Shown: piece after piece, positions 18,656 to 28,325 of the stretch | How positions within the stretch are numbered: position 1 is the stretch's first letter | Layout: each line of letters begins with the position of its first letter | Assembly (NCBI GenBank): GCA_945919795.1 | Contig: CAMEJJ010000007.1 | Location: 62,001 to 126,000 of the forward strand | Direction: 5' to 3' | DNA: 64,000 bases | Origin: an uncultured Lachnospiraceae bacterium | GTDB lineage: Bacteria > Bacillota > Clostridia > Lachnospirales > Lachnospiraceae | The notes under the pieces: generated by a model | What the model was told of the DNA's origin: nothing | What the model saw: the letters and a program-made list of their open reading frames with translations, nothing else | The model's database searches: none | Program-made: the position numbers and the translations under genes

Positions 18656-19657
18656 TTATTCCTCCTCTAAAACTTTTGACAAAGCCAGCCTTATCATGCC
18701 GTTTCTAAAATCATCCTTCATACTTTCTTTTGTAACAATACAAGGCAGCATCAGCCTTTCTGCTTTCGTTTTCATCTGCTCTACAACCTTATCCGGAATT
18801 TCTTCACGCCCTTTTCTCTCATCATAAAGGACAATAGCAGTGGGATTGTAAAGGCAGGAAATAATACGTATTGTCTGTATCAAATAACAATCCACCGCCT
18901 CTTTTTCGTAATCAAAATTCTCCCAATCAATATGTAGCGGCAAATTTGCAATTTCTCCTGCAAGTCCGTTTTTCCCTTTTACAATTTTACCATTCATACA
19001 AATCCCTGCTCCCGGCGGATATTTGGAAGGCATATAAATACCTGCCACAATCTCATCCTTATATCCGTTTGCAGACGCATAACCATATACGGATGCATTA
19101 ATATCATTCTCAAGAATAACCGGAATCTGATATGTTTTCTCCAGATATCCTGCAAAATCCACATTTCTCAATTTTTCATAATCACTGAACAGAATCTGTC
19201 CATTATGCTCTATTCCCGGAAATCCTACTGCAATGAGAGATACTGCTGTTTTTTTTGCTTTTCCCGGATATTTACTAAGAATCATTTCGATTTTCCCATC
19301 AAAACAGTTCGTTTCTATCAGTGAATACTGTTTTTCAAACTCTTCAATTACCTCACCATAAAGATTTACAACGGAAAAGACTGCTGTATCTTTCTTATCC
19401 TTCTCTAACAAAAAAATCACAAGCATGAGTTCTGCGCACTCACAAAATCGGTAAGATACTGCCGGTCTTCCTAATTGGGGTTGTACAATTTCATCCTCTT
19501 TTGCCTCTCCGTTTTCTATCAAAATCTGTAACAGGGATTGTATTGTAACAACACTAATACCTGTTAACTCTGCCAATCTGGATTTTGTTGCTGTTTTCTC
19601 CTGTCGAAGAGCTTTACGTAGTTTTTGCAGATTCTTCTCTTTAATCAGATTTTTCAT
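18656..19657 (-). CDS. ROK family transcriptional regulator
   Basis: 333 residues: an N-terminal winged HTH (about 8-65; RLAELTGISVVTIQSLLQIL) and a ROK sugar-kinase-like domain (about 75-330), the XylR/NagC-type layout. The ROK part keeps VILENDINASVYGYAS and a region like GAGICMNGKIVKGKNGLAGE, but the normal Cys-rich ROK zinc motif (CxCGxxGC) is missing; here it reads GEIANLPLHIDWENF. So it probably binds a sugar ligand without typical zinc or kinase function. It overlaps the HAD gene by 4 nt (ATGA) and likely regulates this operon. Confidence 0.83.
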   Translation of the reverse strand: MKNLIKEKNLQKLRKALRQEKTATKSRLAELTGISVVTIQSLLQILIENGEAKEDEIVQPQLGRPAVSYRFCECAELMLVIFLLEKDKKDTAVFSVVNLYGEVIEEFEKQYSLIETNCFDGKIEMILSKYPGKAKKTAVSLIAVGFPGIEHNGQILFSDYEKLRNVDFAGYLEKTYQIPVILENDINASVYGYASANGYKDEIVAGIYMPSKYPPGAGICMNGKIVKGKNGLAGEIANLPLHIDWENFDYEKEAVDCYLIQTIRIISCLYNPTAIVLYDERKGREEIPDKVVEQMKTKAERLMLPCIVTKESMKDDFRNGMIRLALSKVLEEE

Positions 19658-20313
19658 AGGCTTCTCCCTTTTAAATATGCCATCACCTCAAATAATGATG
19701 GCAAAATGCAACAAGCAAGCTTTTCCATTTCTTCTGTAGGTTCTGCCAGATCAGGAACCATAATCGGTTTCATTCCTGCACGAAATGCCGCACGAATTCC
19801 ATTGTAAGAATCTTCAATGGCATATGCTTCTGTGGCATCTACCGAAAGGCTCTCACATGCCTTTAAAAAAATATCCGGTTCCGGCTTACTGCGCTCTACC
19901 ATATCCCCACAAATCACTTTGTCAAAATACGGAAGCAAACCGCCTTCCTCCAATTCTCTTATAACCACTTCTCTTCTTGTGGAAGAAGCTACCGCTATCG
20001 GAATATGGTTTTCTTTTAAAAAAGTCAGCAGTTCTTTAATTCCTCTCTTTTGTGGCAGTTTACCTCCTGCAGCCCTGCTATGAAAAATGGCTGACATTTC
20101 TTTTTTATACTCATCGTAAGGGAATGCCTCACCATACCTTTTTTTCATTAACTCTTTCGTCAATGCGGCATTGATACCAAGACACTCAAAACATGCCTCT
20201 TCAATATTATCAATTCCATATTTGTCTGCCACAACCTTCCAGCATTCAATAACCAATCGTTCTGAATCAAAAATGACACCATCCATATCAAATATAACAG
20301 CACTGATACCCAT
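19654..20313 (-). CDS. HAD-superfamily phosphatase / beta-phosphoglucomutase-like
   Basis: 219 residues, HAD subfamily IA with helical cap. Motif I FDMDGVIFDS (Asp 9 and 11), motif II ASSTRRE, motif III Lys in ERSKPEPDIFLKA, motif IV IEDSYNGIRAA are intact. The family covers sugar-phosphate phosphatases and beta-phosphoglucomutases; with a ROK regulator and MFS transporter behind it, a sugar-phosphate substrate is a fair inference. First gene of its operon, with TAGGAAA before the ATG. Confidence 0.87.
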   Translation of the reverse strand: MGISAVIFDMDGVIFDSERLVIECWKVVADKYGIDNIEEACFECLGINAALTKELMKKRYGEAFPYDEYKKEMSAIFHSRAAGGKLPQKRGIKELLTFLKENHIPIAVASSTRREVVIRELEEGGLLPYFDKVICGDMVERSKPEPDIFLKACESLSVDATEAYAIEDSYNGIRAAFRAGMKPIMVPDLAEPTEEMEKLACCILPSLFEVMAYLKGRSL

Positions 20314-20391
20314 TATGTTTCCTACTTTCTTCTTAACTTACTTTTTTCACAATTCACTTTTTAAATGCATTTATTTAAGTTTCTTTAATAA

Positions 20392-20418
20392 GTTATAATG
20401 TTTTTTATTTTTTGTCAA
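20392..20418 (-). promoter_or_regulatory. possible sigma-A promoter of the HAD-ROK-MFS operon
   Basis: On the minus strand TTGACA (20413-20418) and TATAAC (20392-20397) are 15 nt apart, in an A-rich spacer, about 80 nt before the HAD start. Boxes are good; the spacing is short. The rest of 20314-20638 holds the region upstream of the plus-strand Rpn gene and no further gene. Confidence 0.4.
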
Positions 20419-20501
20419 GTACTAATCAACTCCTTCATTTTTATCTTGCCAATTTTTATTGTTTACTATATACTGTGTTTATCTTGAAATTCTTTATTTC
20501 A

Positions 20502-20513
20502 GACCGTTCGGTC
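20502..20513. promoter_or_regulatory. GACCG-TT-CGGTC palindrome, operator-like
   Basis: Perfect 5-bp inverted repeat with TT centre lying between the divergent HAD operon and Rpn gene. This form resembles half-site patterns bound by TetR-type repressors (known for QacR-like sites), but no TetR gene is nearby. Tentative. Confidence 0.3.
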
Positions 20514-20638
20514 GAAGAATTCCACATTTTATAACTAAATATCGTAAAAGAGTTATTGTTTTTCATTGATTCTGCTGATATACTATTCATATCATAGTTC
20601 TATACAGTATCTCTTTTACATACGAAAGGAGATACCAT

Positions 20639-21601
20639 ATGGAACAACTGGAACCAAAGAAATCATTACAGCAATTAACACTTTTACATCGCTTTCTGTT
20701 TGATGAGACTATGGAAAATCCCGAAAATCTGAAAATTGTACTGGATATCATTTTCGACGACGACATTATTCTCAAAGAACTCCCACAAACAGAAAAAGAA
20801 ATCCGAAGATCTGAGCTCTACCGCTATGCCAAGGTAGATGTCTGGGCAAAAGATAATGAGGGAACCATCTACGATACAGAAGTCCAGGGAAAGAATACCT
20901 GTAATCTTCCCAAACGTACCCGATATTATCAGGCGATGATTGACAGCAAGTTACTACCACCTGGAGAAGATGACTTTAACAAGCTGAATCGTCTTTTTGT
21001 GATTATGATTATGCCCTTTGATCTGTTTGGATATGGCTTATACCGCTATACCTTTGTGGGGCAGTGTTTGGAAGTGCCGGATTTGAAACTTGACGACGGT
21101 GCTACCAGAATTTTCTTAAATACCCATGGTACCAATGATCAGGATGTCAGCCCAGAACTCGTACAACTCTTGCAATACATAGAGCATACCAATGACGAGA
21201 ATTTAATCTTAGAGCACGACAGACTAAAACAACTTCGGCAGAATGTTAAAAGTGTTCAGGAAAATGCGGAAGTAGGTGTTAAGTATATGAGATTATGGGA
21301 AGAATTTTTACAGGAACGCAGACTTGGACGCGAAGAAGGCTTACATGAGGGTAGAATCGCTGGTGAACGCGAGGGTAGAATCGCCGGTGAACGCGAGGGT
21401 AAAATCGCCGGTGAACGCGAGGGGGAGCAAAAAGCTCAAGCCGAAACAGTAATTTCATTTTTAGAAGATCTCGGTAAGGTTTCTGACACTTTGAGAGAAA
21501 AAATCACATCCGAAAAAGATTTGGCAATACTGAAAGACTGGACAAAAACAGCCGCCAGAGCTGAATCAATAGAAGCTTTTGAAAAAGAAATATTGAGCTA
21601 G
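20639..21601 (+). CDS. Rpn family recombination-promoting nuclease / putative transposase
   Basis: 320 residues, Rpn/PDDEXK family (the former transposase_31 group). Such proteins are DNA endonucleases in E. coli. The catalytic pattern is visible: KVDVWAKDN (Asp 67) and YDTEVQGKN (Glu 81, Gln 83), then RTRYYQAMIDS and the FVIMIMPFDLFG strand. The C-terminus (about 225-265) is a charged helix built on a repeated eight-residue unit EGRIAGER. AAAGGAGA lies 8 nt before the ATG. It is one of only two plus-strand genes in the window; two broken relatives lie at 37677-38038 and 41424-41885. Confidence 0.88.
   Translation: MEQLEPKKSLQQLTLLHRFLFDETMENPENLKIVLDIIFDDDIILKELPQTEKEIRRSELYRYAKVDVWAKDNEGTIYDTEVQGKNTCNLPKRTRYYQAMIDSKLLPPGEDDFNKLNRLFVIMIMPFDLFGYGLYRYTFVGQCLEVPDLKLDDGATRIFLNTHGTNDQDVSPELVQLLQYIEHTNDENLILEHDRLKQLRQNVKSVQENAEVGVKYMRLWEEFLQERRLGREEGLHEGRIAGEREGRIAGEREGKIAGEREGEQKAQAETVISFLEDLGKVSDTLREKITSEKDLAILKDWTKTAARAESIEAFEKEILS
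21347..21418 (+). repeat. three 24-bp tandem repeats inside the Rpn gene
   Basis: Units at 21347-21370, 21371-21394 and 21395-21418 differ by one or two bases and encode E-G-(R/K)-I-A-G-E-R each; a partial fourth unit follows. Copy number could change by slippage without breaking the frame. Confidence 0.9.
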
Positions 21602-21667
21602 ATATATCTTTGCCCGCCGGCTTTTACGAGGTTTTGTGACTTTCTTAGCGGCATGGCGAACAAAAAT

Positions 21668-21721
21668 AATACCCGGTTTCAACTGTCTGAAGACGAAGTC
21701 TGAGTTTTGAAACCGGGTATT
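21668..21721. terminator. bidirectional terminator between the Rpn gene and the antiporter operon
   Basis: A perfect 15-bp inverted repeat (21668-21682 with 21707-21721, 24-nt loop). On the minus strand it is followed by ATTTTTGTTC, on the plus strand by TTATAAATG, so it mainly ends the antiporter operon whose last stop is at 21734, and may also serve the Rpn gene. Confidence 0.8.
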
Positions 21722-21733
21722 TTATAAATGTCC

Positions 21734-23830
21734 CTACCAATAAACACTCAACAAATAAATGGTCGTCAAAATAAATCCAAAGCAGAACAACATCAGACCA
21801 AAGGAAAGGCTTCTACTGATTACCATCCGGTTTTCACCCAATTCCAGGCGCAACAATGCCAGTTCATGAATGAATTCGTGATGTTTGTGCTTTTTATCCG
21901 GATGTTTGCGCTCCAGATAAGCTTCAATGGCATTGAGAAGTGTGCCCAGATGATAGGTAAACATGGTTCCCTCTGTGGGCTCGAACGGCAGTGGTTTATC
22001 TCTGTAAACCGTCTTACGTAACAATACCACAATACCGTCGACCAGACTGTCACAAATTCTGGAGAAGAAACCTCCCACTGCACAAAGCACAATAATCAGG
22101 GGGCGATAAAAATAATTCTCCAAATCCATCCAGGAAGGCCATCTGTTTACATACTCTCTTCCCGTCTCCGTCTTTCTCATCAAAAGCGGACGTACAACCA
22201 GACCGTAGAGGAATGCACCAATCACAATAGAAATCAAAGCACCCTTTAAATTTGTAAAACTAAAGTACTGTATTTTTTCTTCCAACTCACCGGCATGCAT
22301 CAGGCTGGTGCCCCGGTTTGCAAGAAAGTCCATCACGATGCCGGGCAGAAATCCCATAATAGGTAAAAGCACGGCACTAACAGTTAGCGCAATCTTGCTA
22401 GGCACATTCATATACTGCTTCATTCCGTCAAAGCGCTCCTGCTCTTTGGGGTCTGCATTCTTTTCTACAAAGACCGCTACATAAAGCTTGGTCATATAGG
22501 CAACCGTCAGGCCGCCGCTGATTAAGAAAATCCATTCAATCCATTTCATGCCGGTTACCGTAAACAGTCCCACAGCTACACCCTCGGCACAAAGATTAGT
22601 ATATTCCACGATTGCTTCATGTAAAAGGGTTTTGCTCACATATCCGTTCCAAAGAGGGATGCCTCCAATACCCAGCGCTCCCATGAGAAAAATAAAGTTC
22701 AACAACGGTTTCTTTCTGCCAAATCCTCTGATTTCATTTAAATTCAGCTTGTGAATATTCATAAAGATAACACCGGCAGCCATAAACAATACCAGCTTAA
22801 TCAGCGAGTGATTCACCATATGCAGAATGGTTCCTCTTGCAGCCAGTGCATTTTCTTCTCCTAAAAGTCCCTGCATACCGATGCCTACCATGATAAATCC
22901 AATCTGGGACATGGATGAGCAGGCAAGGGTTCTCTTTAAATCAACCGAAAACAGTGCTAGAAGCGCACCACCAAACATCGTAACAGTTCCAAGTAACAGA
23001 ATGACTTTTCCCCAGTCTCCGTCTCCATACAATAAGTTACAGCTAACTACCAGCATCCCGAAAATACCGGATTTGGTCAAAATACCGGACAGCAATGCCG
23101 ATGCCGGTGCGGGTGCAACCGGATGCGCCTTTGGCAGCCAGATATGCAACGGAAATGCACCTGCTTTAGCTCCAAATCCAACCGTAATACATGCCCCTGC
23201 CACATAAAGCATGGTCTTATTTTCACACGCCTCTGCCAGTTCCAGCAAAGAAGCAATTTCCAACGTTCCCAGTTCGTGATACAGCAAAAACAATCCCATA
23301 AGCATGACCATACCGCCGATAACCGCCACCGCAAGATAGGTTTCTGCCGCTCTGAGAGAACCCTTTTTTTCATCATGAGCAACCCATACATACGAAGTAA
23401 AGGACATCATTTCAAAGAAAATAAAGGTCGTATACAAATCTGCGGACAAAAAGACGCCCATGGTTGCCCCAAAGGTTAAGAGCATAAACAGATAATAACG
23501 GTTTCTGTTATGATAATGTTTGAAATATTCCTTGGAAAATATGGTAGTCATCATCCACATCAGTGCCGCAACCAGCGCATAAACGCTGCGGAAACCATCC
23601 AAAGTAAAATGCAGTCCAAAGCCTGCAAATTGTTCAATTGAGCAAACAAGCGGGCTATCTGCACAAAAACTTCCGAACAGATACAATACAAGCGCAAACT
23701 CACTGACTACGATAAAGTCTGCAAAATAATCTCTGGCTGTTTTGTGGAATCGTCCGATGATATAGGAAATAATTGCTCCCACAATAGGATAAAAGACTAA
23801 AAATGCCAAAATATAATTTGTTTTCATCAT
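21734..23830 (-). CDS. Mrp/Mbh-type antiporter subunit, NuoL/MrpD-like with C-terminal extension
   Basis: 698 residues, integral membrane, about 14 helices of the proton_antipo_M (NuoL/M/N, MrpA/D) family plus a C-terminal stretch of about 200 residues with further helices and a His/Lys-rich segment (ERKHPDKKHKHHEF). The key ion-path residues are there: Glu in helix 5 (FFEMMSFTSY) and Lys in helix 7 (GAKAGAFPLHIWLPKAHP), plus the second-half Lys in SLIKLVLFMAAG. It lacks the MrpA C-terminal DUF4040/MbhE domains, which are separate genes here. Last gene of the operon. Part of a membrane complex moving H+ and Na+. Confidence 0.85.
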   Translation of the reverse strand: MMKTNYILAFLVFYPIVGAIISYIIGRFHKTARDYFADFIVVSEFALVLYLFGSFCADSPLVCSIEQFAGFGLHFTLDGFRSVYALVAALMWMMTTIFSKEYFKHYHNRNRYYLFMLLTFGATMGVFLSADLYTTFIFFEMMSFTSYVWVAHDEKKGSLRAAETYLAVAVIGGMVMLMGLFLLYHELGTLEIASLLELAEACENKTMLYVAGACITVGFGAKAGAFPLHIWLPKAHPVAPAPASALLSGILTKSGIFGMLVVSCNLLYGDGDWGKVILLLGTVTMFGGALLALFSVDLKRTLACSSMSQIGFIMVGIGMQGLLGEENALAARGTILHMVNHSLIKLVLFMAAGVIFMNIHKLNLNEIRGFGRKKPLLNFIFLMGALGIGGIPLWNGYVSKTLLHEAIVEYTNLCAEGVAVGLFTVTGMKWIEWIFLISGGLTVAYMTKLYVAVFVEKNADPKEQERFDGMKQYMNVPSKIALTVSAVLLPIMGFLPGIVMDFLANRGTSLMHAGELEEKIQYFSFTNLKGALISIVIGAFLYGLVVRPLLMRKTETGREYVNRWPSWMDLENYFYRPLIIVLCAVGGFFSRICDSLVDGIVVLLRKTVYRDKPLPFEPTEGTMFTYHLGTLLNAIEAYLERKHPDKKHKHHEFIHELALLRLELGENRMVISRSLSFGLMLFCFGFILTTIYLLSVYW

Positions 23831-23844
23831 TCTTCTCTCCTTTC

Positions 23845-25320
23845 CTAAAACAGCCCGTTTGCAACATTTGTAAAGAGTTCAATCAGAGGCTGTGGATGTA
23901 AGCCAAGGACAACCATTCCCACTACAAACAGGGACAACGGTAAGATCATGACCCAGTTGGGATCCTCCACATCCCGGATGGAATTATAATCAAAACCCTG
24001 TTTCGGGAAAAATGCACGGATGACAATCGTCAGCATATAAATTGCCGTCAGTATTGCAGATATTAACAATGCCGCGATCCCCACATATGCCAGCACATTT
24101 TCGCTCTCCACAGCGGCCTTTGCCAGATTAAATTTGGAAATAAAACCACAAAGTCCCGGAACACCCATAAGGGCAAAAGCGGAAATCGTAAAAATGCCAA
24201 AGGTTTTCGGCATCTTACGCCCGAAACCGTCCAACTCATATACATAGCTTCTTCCGGTTTTATACATAACAGCACCTGCACAGAAGAAAGAACAAATCTT
24301 CATAACCGCATGACAGATCATATGCGTCAGCGCTCCAACCAGTCCGAGTGGTGTCATAATGGTCAAACCAAACAGAATATAGCTCAAATTACTAATGGTA
24401 GAATACGCAAGTCTACGTTTTAAATGCCTTTCTCTTACAGCCATGGAGCAACCGAATACAATCGTAAAAATCGTAATCGACATTACCGTATACTGTGCCC
24501 ATGTTCCTTTCAAAAACTCCGTTCCGAAGCAATAATAGGTAAGACGCATAATGGCAAAAGCACCTGATTTTACAACGGCCACTGCATGAAGCAATGCGGT
24601 AACCGGTGTCGGTGCCACACCCGCCTTTGGAAGCCAGCTGCAAAACGGACAAATAGCCGCTTTCACACCAAAGCCCATAAAGGCCAGAACATAGATAAAC
24701 AACAACAAATTCACACTTCCCGTATAATTTGCCAGATCCAACACGCCGCCATAGACAAAATCCGTCGTACTGCCATAGACAATGATAAAAATCATACCGA
24801 TAAACGCAAAGGCAGCTCCACCAAGCGAATAATATAAATAGGTCCTGGAAGCCAGTACTGCTTCACGCGTTAACGTATGCAATACAAGCGGTGTTGTTAC
24901 CAGTGTCAGCAGTTCATAAAAGAAATACATGGATAAAATATTGGCACTGGTCGCAATTCCTAAAGTTACGCCAAAAGTCATGGTATAAAACATAAAAAAT
25001 ATTTTTTCATGTTCTTCATGTTTCATATATTCAAAGGAATATAAGGTCGCCAAAGGCCACAATGCAGAAACCAGTCCTGCAAAAATACATGCCAGGCCGT
25101 CAAGATGGAACGTAACGGACAAATTACCCGTAAACTTTAACAACGTAAAAGCACCGTCAGGCCGGTTAAACAACAAAAGCCAGACTAAAATACTGTTGAT
25201 GACAACCACCAATTCAATATAAATCATCATCCACCTTCTGTTTTTAAAGGGCAGAAGCGGAATCAGGACACCTGCAGCAAAGGGGAACAATACGATTATC
25301 AATAACATTACTTCATTCAT
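23845..25320 (-). CDS. Mrp-type antiporter subunit D-like (copy 2)
   Basis: 491 residues, 14 predicted helices, proton_antipo_M family. Helix-5 Glu (FFYELLTLVTTPLV) and helix-7 Lys (GVKAAICPFCSWLPKAGV) are conserved; the usual HAWLP motif reads CSWLP here. Fourth-from-last in the cluster by coordinates, 14 nt from the next gene, with a good AGGAGG-type site. Thought to act as one antiporter-like module of the complex. Confidence 0.87.
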   Translation of the reverse strand: MNEVMLLIIVLFPFAAGVLIPLLPFKNRRWMMIYIELVVVINSILVWLLLFNRPDGAFTLLKFTGNLSVTFHLDGLACIFAGLVSALWPLATLYSFEYMKHEEHEKIFFMFYTMTFGVTLGIATSANILSMYFFYELLTLVTTPLVLHTLTREAVLASRTYLYYSLGGAAFAFIGMIFIIVYGSTTDFVYGGVLDLANYTGSVNLLLFIYVLAFMGFGVKAAICPFCSWLPKAGVAPTPVTALLHAVAVVKSGAFAIMRLTYYCFGTEFLKGTWAQYTVMSITIFTIVFGCSMAVRERHLKRRLAYSTISNLSYILFGLTIMTPLGLVGALTHMICHAVMKICSFFCAGAVMYKTGRSYVYELDGFGRKMPKTFGIFTISAFALMGVPGLCGFISKFNLAKAAVESENVLAYVGIAALLISAILTAIYMLTIVIRAFFPKQGFDYNSIRDVEDPNWVMILPLSLFVVGMVVLGLHPQPLIELFTNVANGLF

Positions 25321-25336
25321 CTTCCATTCCTCCTCT

Positions 25337-26815
25337 CTACATCAATCCGGCTGCAATTGCCTGAATATAAGAAAGCAGCCCATTGGGAAACATACCGATT
25401 ACAACCGATAATGCTGCCAGAATAACCAGGGGAACCGTCATCCATTTACCGGGTTCGCATTTTTCCAATTTATCATAGTCAAAATCATCACCCGGGAAAA
25501 ATCCCTTGATGGTGACCGGAAGCAAATATCCCGCCGTCAACAAAGCGCTAATCAGTAAGACAATGGGACCGGCATATTGAAATCCTGCAATACCGGAATC
25601 CAGTGCTCCCGTTGCCAGATACCATTTGCTGATAAAACCGCCTGTCGGTGGAATACCGATCAGACCTAACGATACAATCGTAAAACACCAGATGGTTAGC
25701 GGCATCTTCTTTCCAATACCTTTTAAGTCATCCACATTTGTAATTCCTGTCTGGAATATAATAGCACCGGCGCAAAGGAATAATGCACACTTAATAAACG
25801 CATGTGCAATCATATGCAGCATAGAACCGGTCAATCCAACCGGGTTAAGCAAAGCGATTCCAAACAGAATATAGGAAAGCTGGCTGACCGTAGAATAAGC
25901 CAGACGCTTTTTCAATACCTTTTCCCTATATGCCAGCATGGAGCCCATAAACACTGTAATCAAAGCAAAGGTCAAGAACAGATACTGCACCCAGGTTCCG
26001 CGGATAAAATCTGCACCAAACAGATAAAAGACAACACGTACAATCGCCAGCACACCGGCTTTGACAATAATACCGGACAAAGCTGCAGATGCCGGAGCCG
26101 GTGCTACCGGATGTGCGGTAGGAAGCCATGCGTGTAACGGAAACATACCCGCTTTCACACCAAAACCTACAAGCATCAGACAGGCAGCTACCAAAAGCAA
26201 AGTTTCATGCCCTGCTACCAACTCCATGTTCAGGGTGCCTCCGGCAGTAAACGTCAACGTCGTCGTATAACGGCATAGGAAAAACAATCCAAATAAAGCC
26301 ATATATGCTCCGAAAAAGGAATAAAACAAATATTTCAAGCCAGCCATAACCGCTTCTTTGGACTGGTTGTGAATGACAAGCGGAAATGATACCAATGTCA
26401 TAAACTCATAAAAAGCATACATGGTAATGAGGTTACCCGCACAACCAAGTCCAACCAGTACGCCAAAGGTAACCAGATAAAATCCGAAATATCTTTTTTC
26501 ATTTTTTTCATGTTTCATATAGGTAAACGAAAAACAGCCTGCCAAAATCCAGACAATGGACACAATGGCTAAAAACAGTTTTCCGAAACCATCCAGTTTT
26601 AAAACAATGGGAACATGTTCCATCAGTTCAAACAGCACAATTTCCGTTTCCTTTGTGGTAAGAGCATTGATGACAAGTACACCTGTAATCCCCAGCACAA
26701 CTCCCACATAGGCAAGGATTTTTTTGCGGTCATCCTTTTTTCTTACAACAAGGAGTGCCGTTCCTGCCAAAACCGGAAATAGAATTGCTAACAATAATGA
26801 GACGCTTTTACTCAT
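25337..26815 (-). CDS. Mrp-type antiporter subunit D-like (copy 3)
   Basis: 492 residues, 14 helices. Has the classic sequence GVKAGMFPLHAWLPTAHPVA with helix-7 Lys, helix-5 Glu in YAFYEFMTLVSFPLV, and the second-half AHAFIKCALFLCAGAI. Closest to copy 2 in length and layout, so these two may be an old duplication. GGAGGG upstream of the ATG. Role as for the neighbouring subunits. Confidence 0.88.
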   Translation of the reverse strand: MSKSVSLLLAILFPVLAGTALLVVRKKDDRKKILAYVGVVLGITGVLVINALTTKETEIVLFELMEHVPIVLKLDGFGKLFLAIVSIVWILAGCFSFTYMKHEKNEKRYFGFYLVTFGVLVGLGCAGNLITMYAFYEFMTLVSFPLVIHNQSKEAVMAGLKYLFYSFFGAYMALFGLFFLCRYTTTLTFTAGGTLNMELVAGHETLLLVAACLMLVGFGVKAGMFPLHAWLPTAHPVAPAPASAALSGIIVKAGVLAIVRVVFYLFGADFIRGTWVQYLFLTFALITVFMGSMLAYREKVLKKRLAYSTVSQLSYILFGIALLNPVGLTGSMLHMIAHAFIKCALFLCAGAIIFQTGITNVDDLKGIGKKMPLTIWCFTIVSLGLIGIPPTGGFISKWYLATGALDSGIAGFQYAGPIVLLISALLTAGYLLPVTIKGFFPGDDFDYDKLEKCEPGKWMTVPLVILAALSVVIGMFPNGLLSYIQAIAAGLM

Positions 26816-26830
26816 ATCTTCCGTCCCTCC

Positions 26831-28324
26831 TTATGCAAACATGGCAAGGCCTGAGCGAATCAAATCGACGATTGGCTCCGAACACATACCAAGTACTACG
26901 TTGCAGATAATAAAACAGATGCAGACCACAGCATAAGAAACATCCTGTTTCCATGGAATTGTCGGATAATCCGACTTCACAGGCGTATAAATACGTACCA
27001 CGGTCTTCATAAAATAAATTGCATTCAAAATTGTACTGATTGCCAAAACAATCAAAGTAGGCAGCATCTTGTTAACCCCTACGGAAACACTCGCCTGGGC
27101 AAACAAAATCTTGCTGATAAAACCGGAAAACAACGGCACACCTACCATCGACAAAGAACCAACTGTAAAGGTTGCTCCGGCAATCACGTTACGGTATCCC
27201 GCTCCGGTTAAGTCAATAAACTTTTTGCTCTTTCCGGAAGCATCTGTAAGCCCCACAGCCGCAATAAACAGCATACTCTTAGTTGCCGCATGAGAAAAAA
27301 TATGGAAAATAGACGCAATCATACCGGCTTTTGTTCCAAGACCAAAGCCCATATAAATATAACCAATCTGTGCAACGGATGAAAAAGCAATCATTCTGCG
27401 GATATCATTCTCCCGAATAGCACTTAACGAACCGAAAATCATACCACAGAGACCGAATACAAAGAGCACGTTAAACAACCGGCTCTCAGCAATAATCTCA
27501 AAGCCGATAACACGGTAAAAAATCTTAATCAACAGGAAAATATATCCTTTTGATACCAGACTGGACAAAATCGCCGCACTCGAAGCCGTAGAATATCCAT
27601 AGGAATCCGGCAACCACGAATGAAAAGGGAATAAAGCACTTTTGATTGCAAGGCCGACACCCATAAAAATAATTGCCACAACCAGCGGAATATGATACTG
27701 TCCCGTCTGTGCCAGAAGTAGCACCTGCTCCTTGATATTACTCATCAACAGATGACCCGTAATGTCATACAGGATACACAATCCAAATAAAAGCAGACCG
27801 GAACCAATCAGACTCATCAACATATAACGTGTCGCTGCTTCCAGCGTATGACCATTTTCGCGGATCATAATCAGTCCACAGGCAGAAATCGTATTAATCT
27901 CTACAAATACGTATGCAGTAAACAAGTCATTGGTATAAATCAATGCCAGAAGTGAACTCATCAAAAGGTTAATCAACACATAGTAAAGATTTTCCTTAAA
28001 CGGATCTACCTCTACAAACAAATGCTTTCTGCCGCCCAGAATCGAAAGCAACATAATGACACTGAAAAACAATGCCATCACCGCTTCCAAATTACCGAAA
28101 CGGATTTCGTTTCCCCAGGGTGCAGAGAAACGTCCCATTTTGTATATGTAACATTGGTTTGTCACAAAAGTAAAATACAGCGTGCATGCAGACATAACTC
28201 CAATGGCGGAAATCACAAAAATATTTAATCTTCTCGCCCATTTTCCATTAAGTGCCGAAGAAATAATGGATGCACACATAGAAAGAATTAAGGAGAAACA
28301 GGGAAAATTACGCAAGATTTCCAT
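26831..28324 (-). CDS. mrpD: Mrp-type antiporter subunit D (MrpD/MnhD-like)
   Basis: 497 residues, 14 helices. Helix-5 Glu (AYVFVEINTISACGL) and helix-7 Lys (LAIKSALFPFHSWLPDSYG) are in the form typical of genuine MrpD/MbhH, and the gene lies right after mrpC with one base between, as in standard mrp operons. AAGGAGG precedes the ATG. Among the four D-like subunits this is the best match to MrpD itself. Confidence 0.87.
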   Translation of the reverse strand: MEILRNFPCFSLILSMCASIISSALNGKWARRLNIFVISAIGVMSACTLYFTFVTNQCYIYKMGRFSAPWGNEIRFGNLEAVMALFFSVIMLLSILGGRKHLFVEVDPFKENLYYVLINLLMSSLLALIYTNDLFTAYVFVEINTISACGLIMIRENGHTLEAATRYMLMSLIGSGLLLFGLCILYDITGHLLMSNIKEQVLLLAQTGQYHIPLVVAIIFMGVGLAIKSALFPFHSWLPDSYGYSTASSAAILSSLVSKGYIFLLIKIFYRVIGFEIIAESRLFNVLFVFGLCGMIFGSLSAIRENDIRRMIAFSSVAQIGYIYMGFGLGTKAGMIASIFHIFSHAATKSMLFIAAVGLTDASGKSKKFIDLTGAGYRNVIAGATFTVGSLSMVGVPLFSGFISKILFAQASVSVGVNKMLPTLIVLAISTILNAIYFMKTVVRIYTPVKSDYPTIPWKQDVSYAVVCICFIICNVVLGMCSEPIVDLIRSGLAMFA

Positions 28325-28325
28325 T

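Noticed and set aside
21347..21418. CRISPR-like array
   Set aside because: Units are contiguous with no spacers and lie in a coding frame; no CRISPR array or cas gene is seen anywhere in the window.
20639..21601. Calling the Rpn gene an insertion sequence
   Set aside because: No terminal inverted repeats or target duplications surround it; family members are chromosomal nucleases despite the old transposase name.
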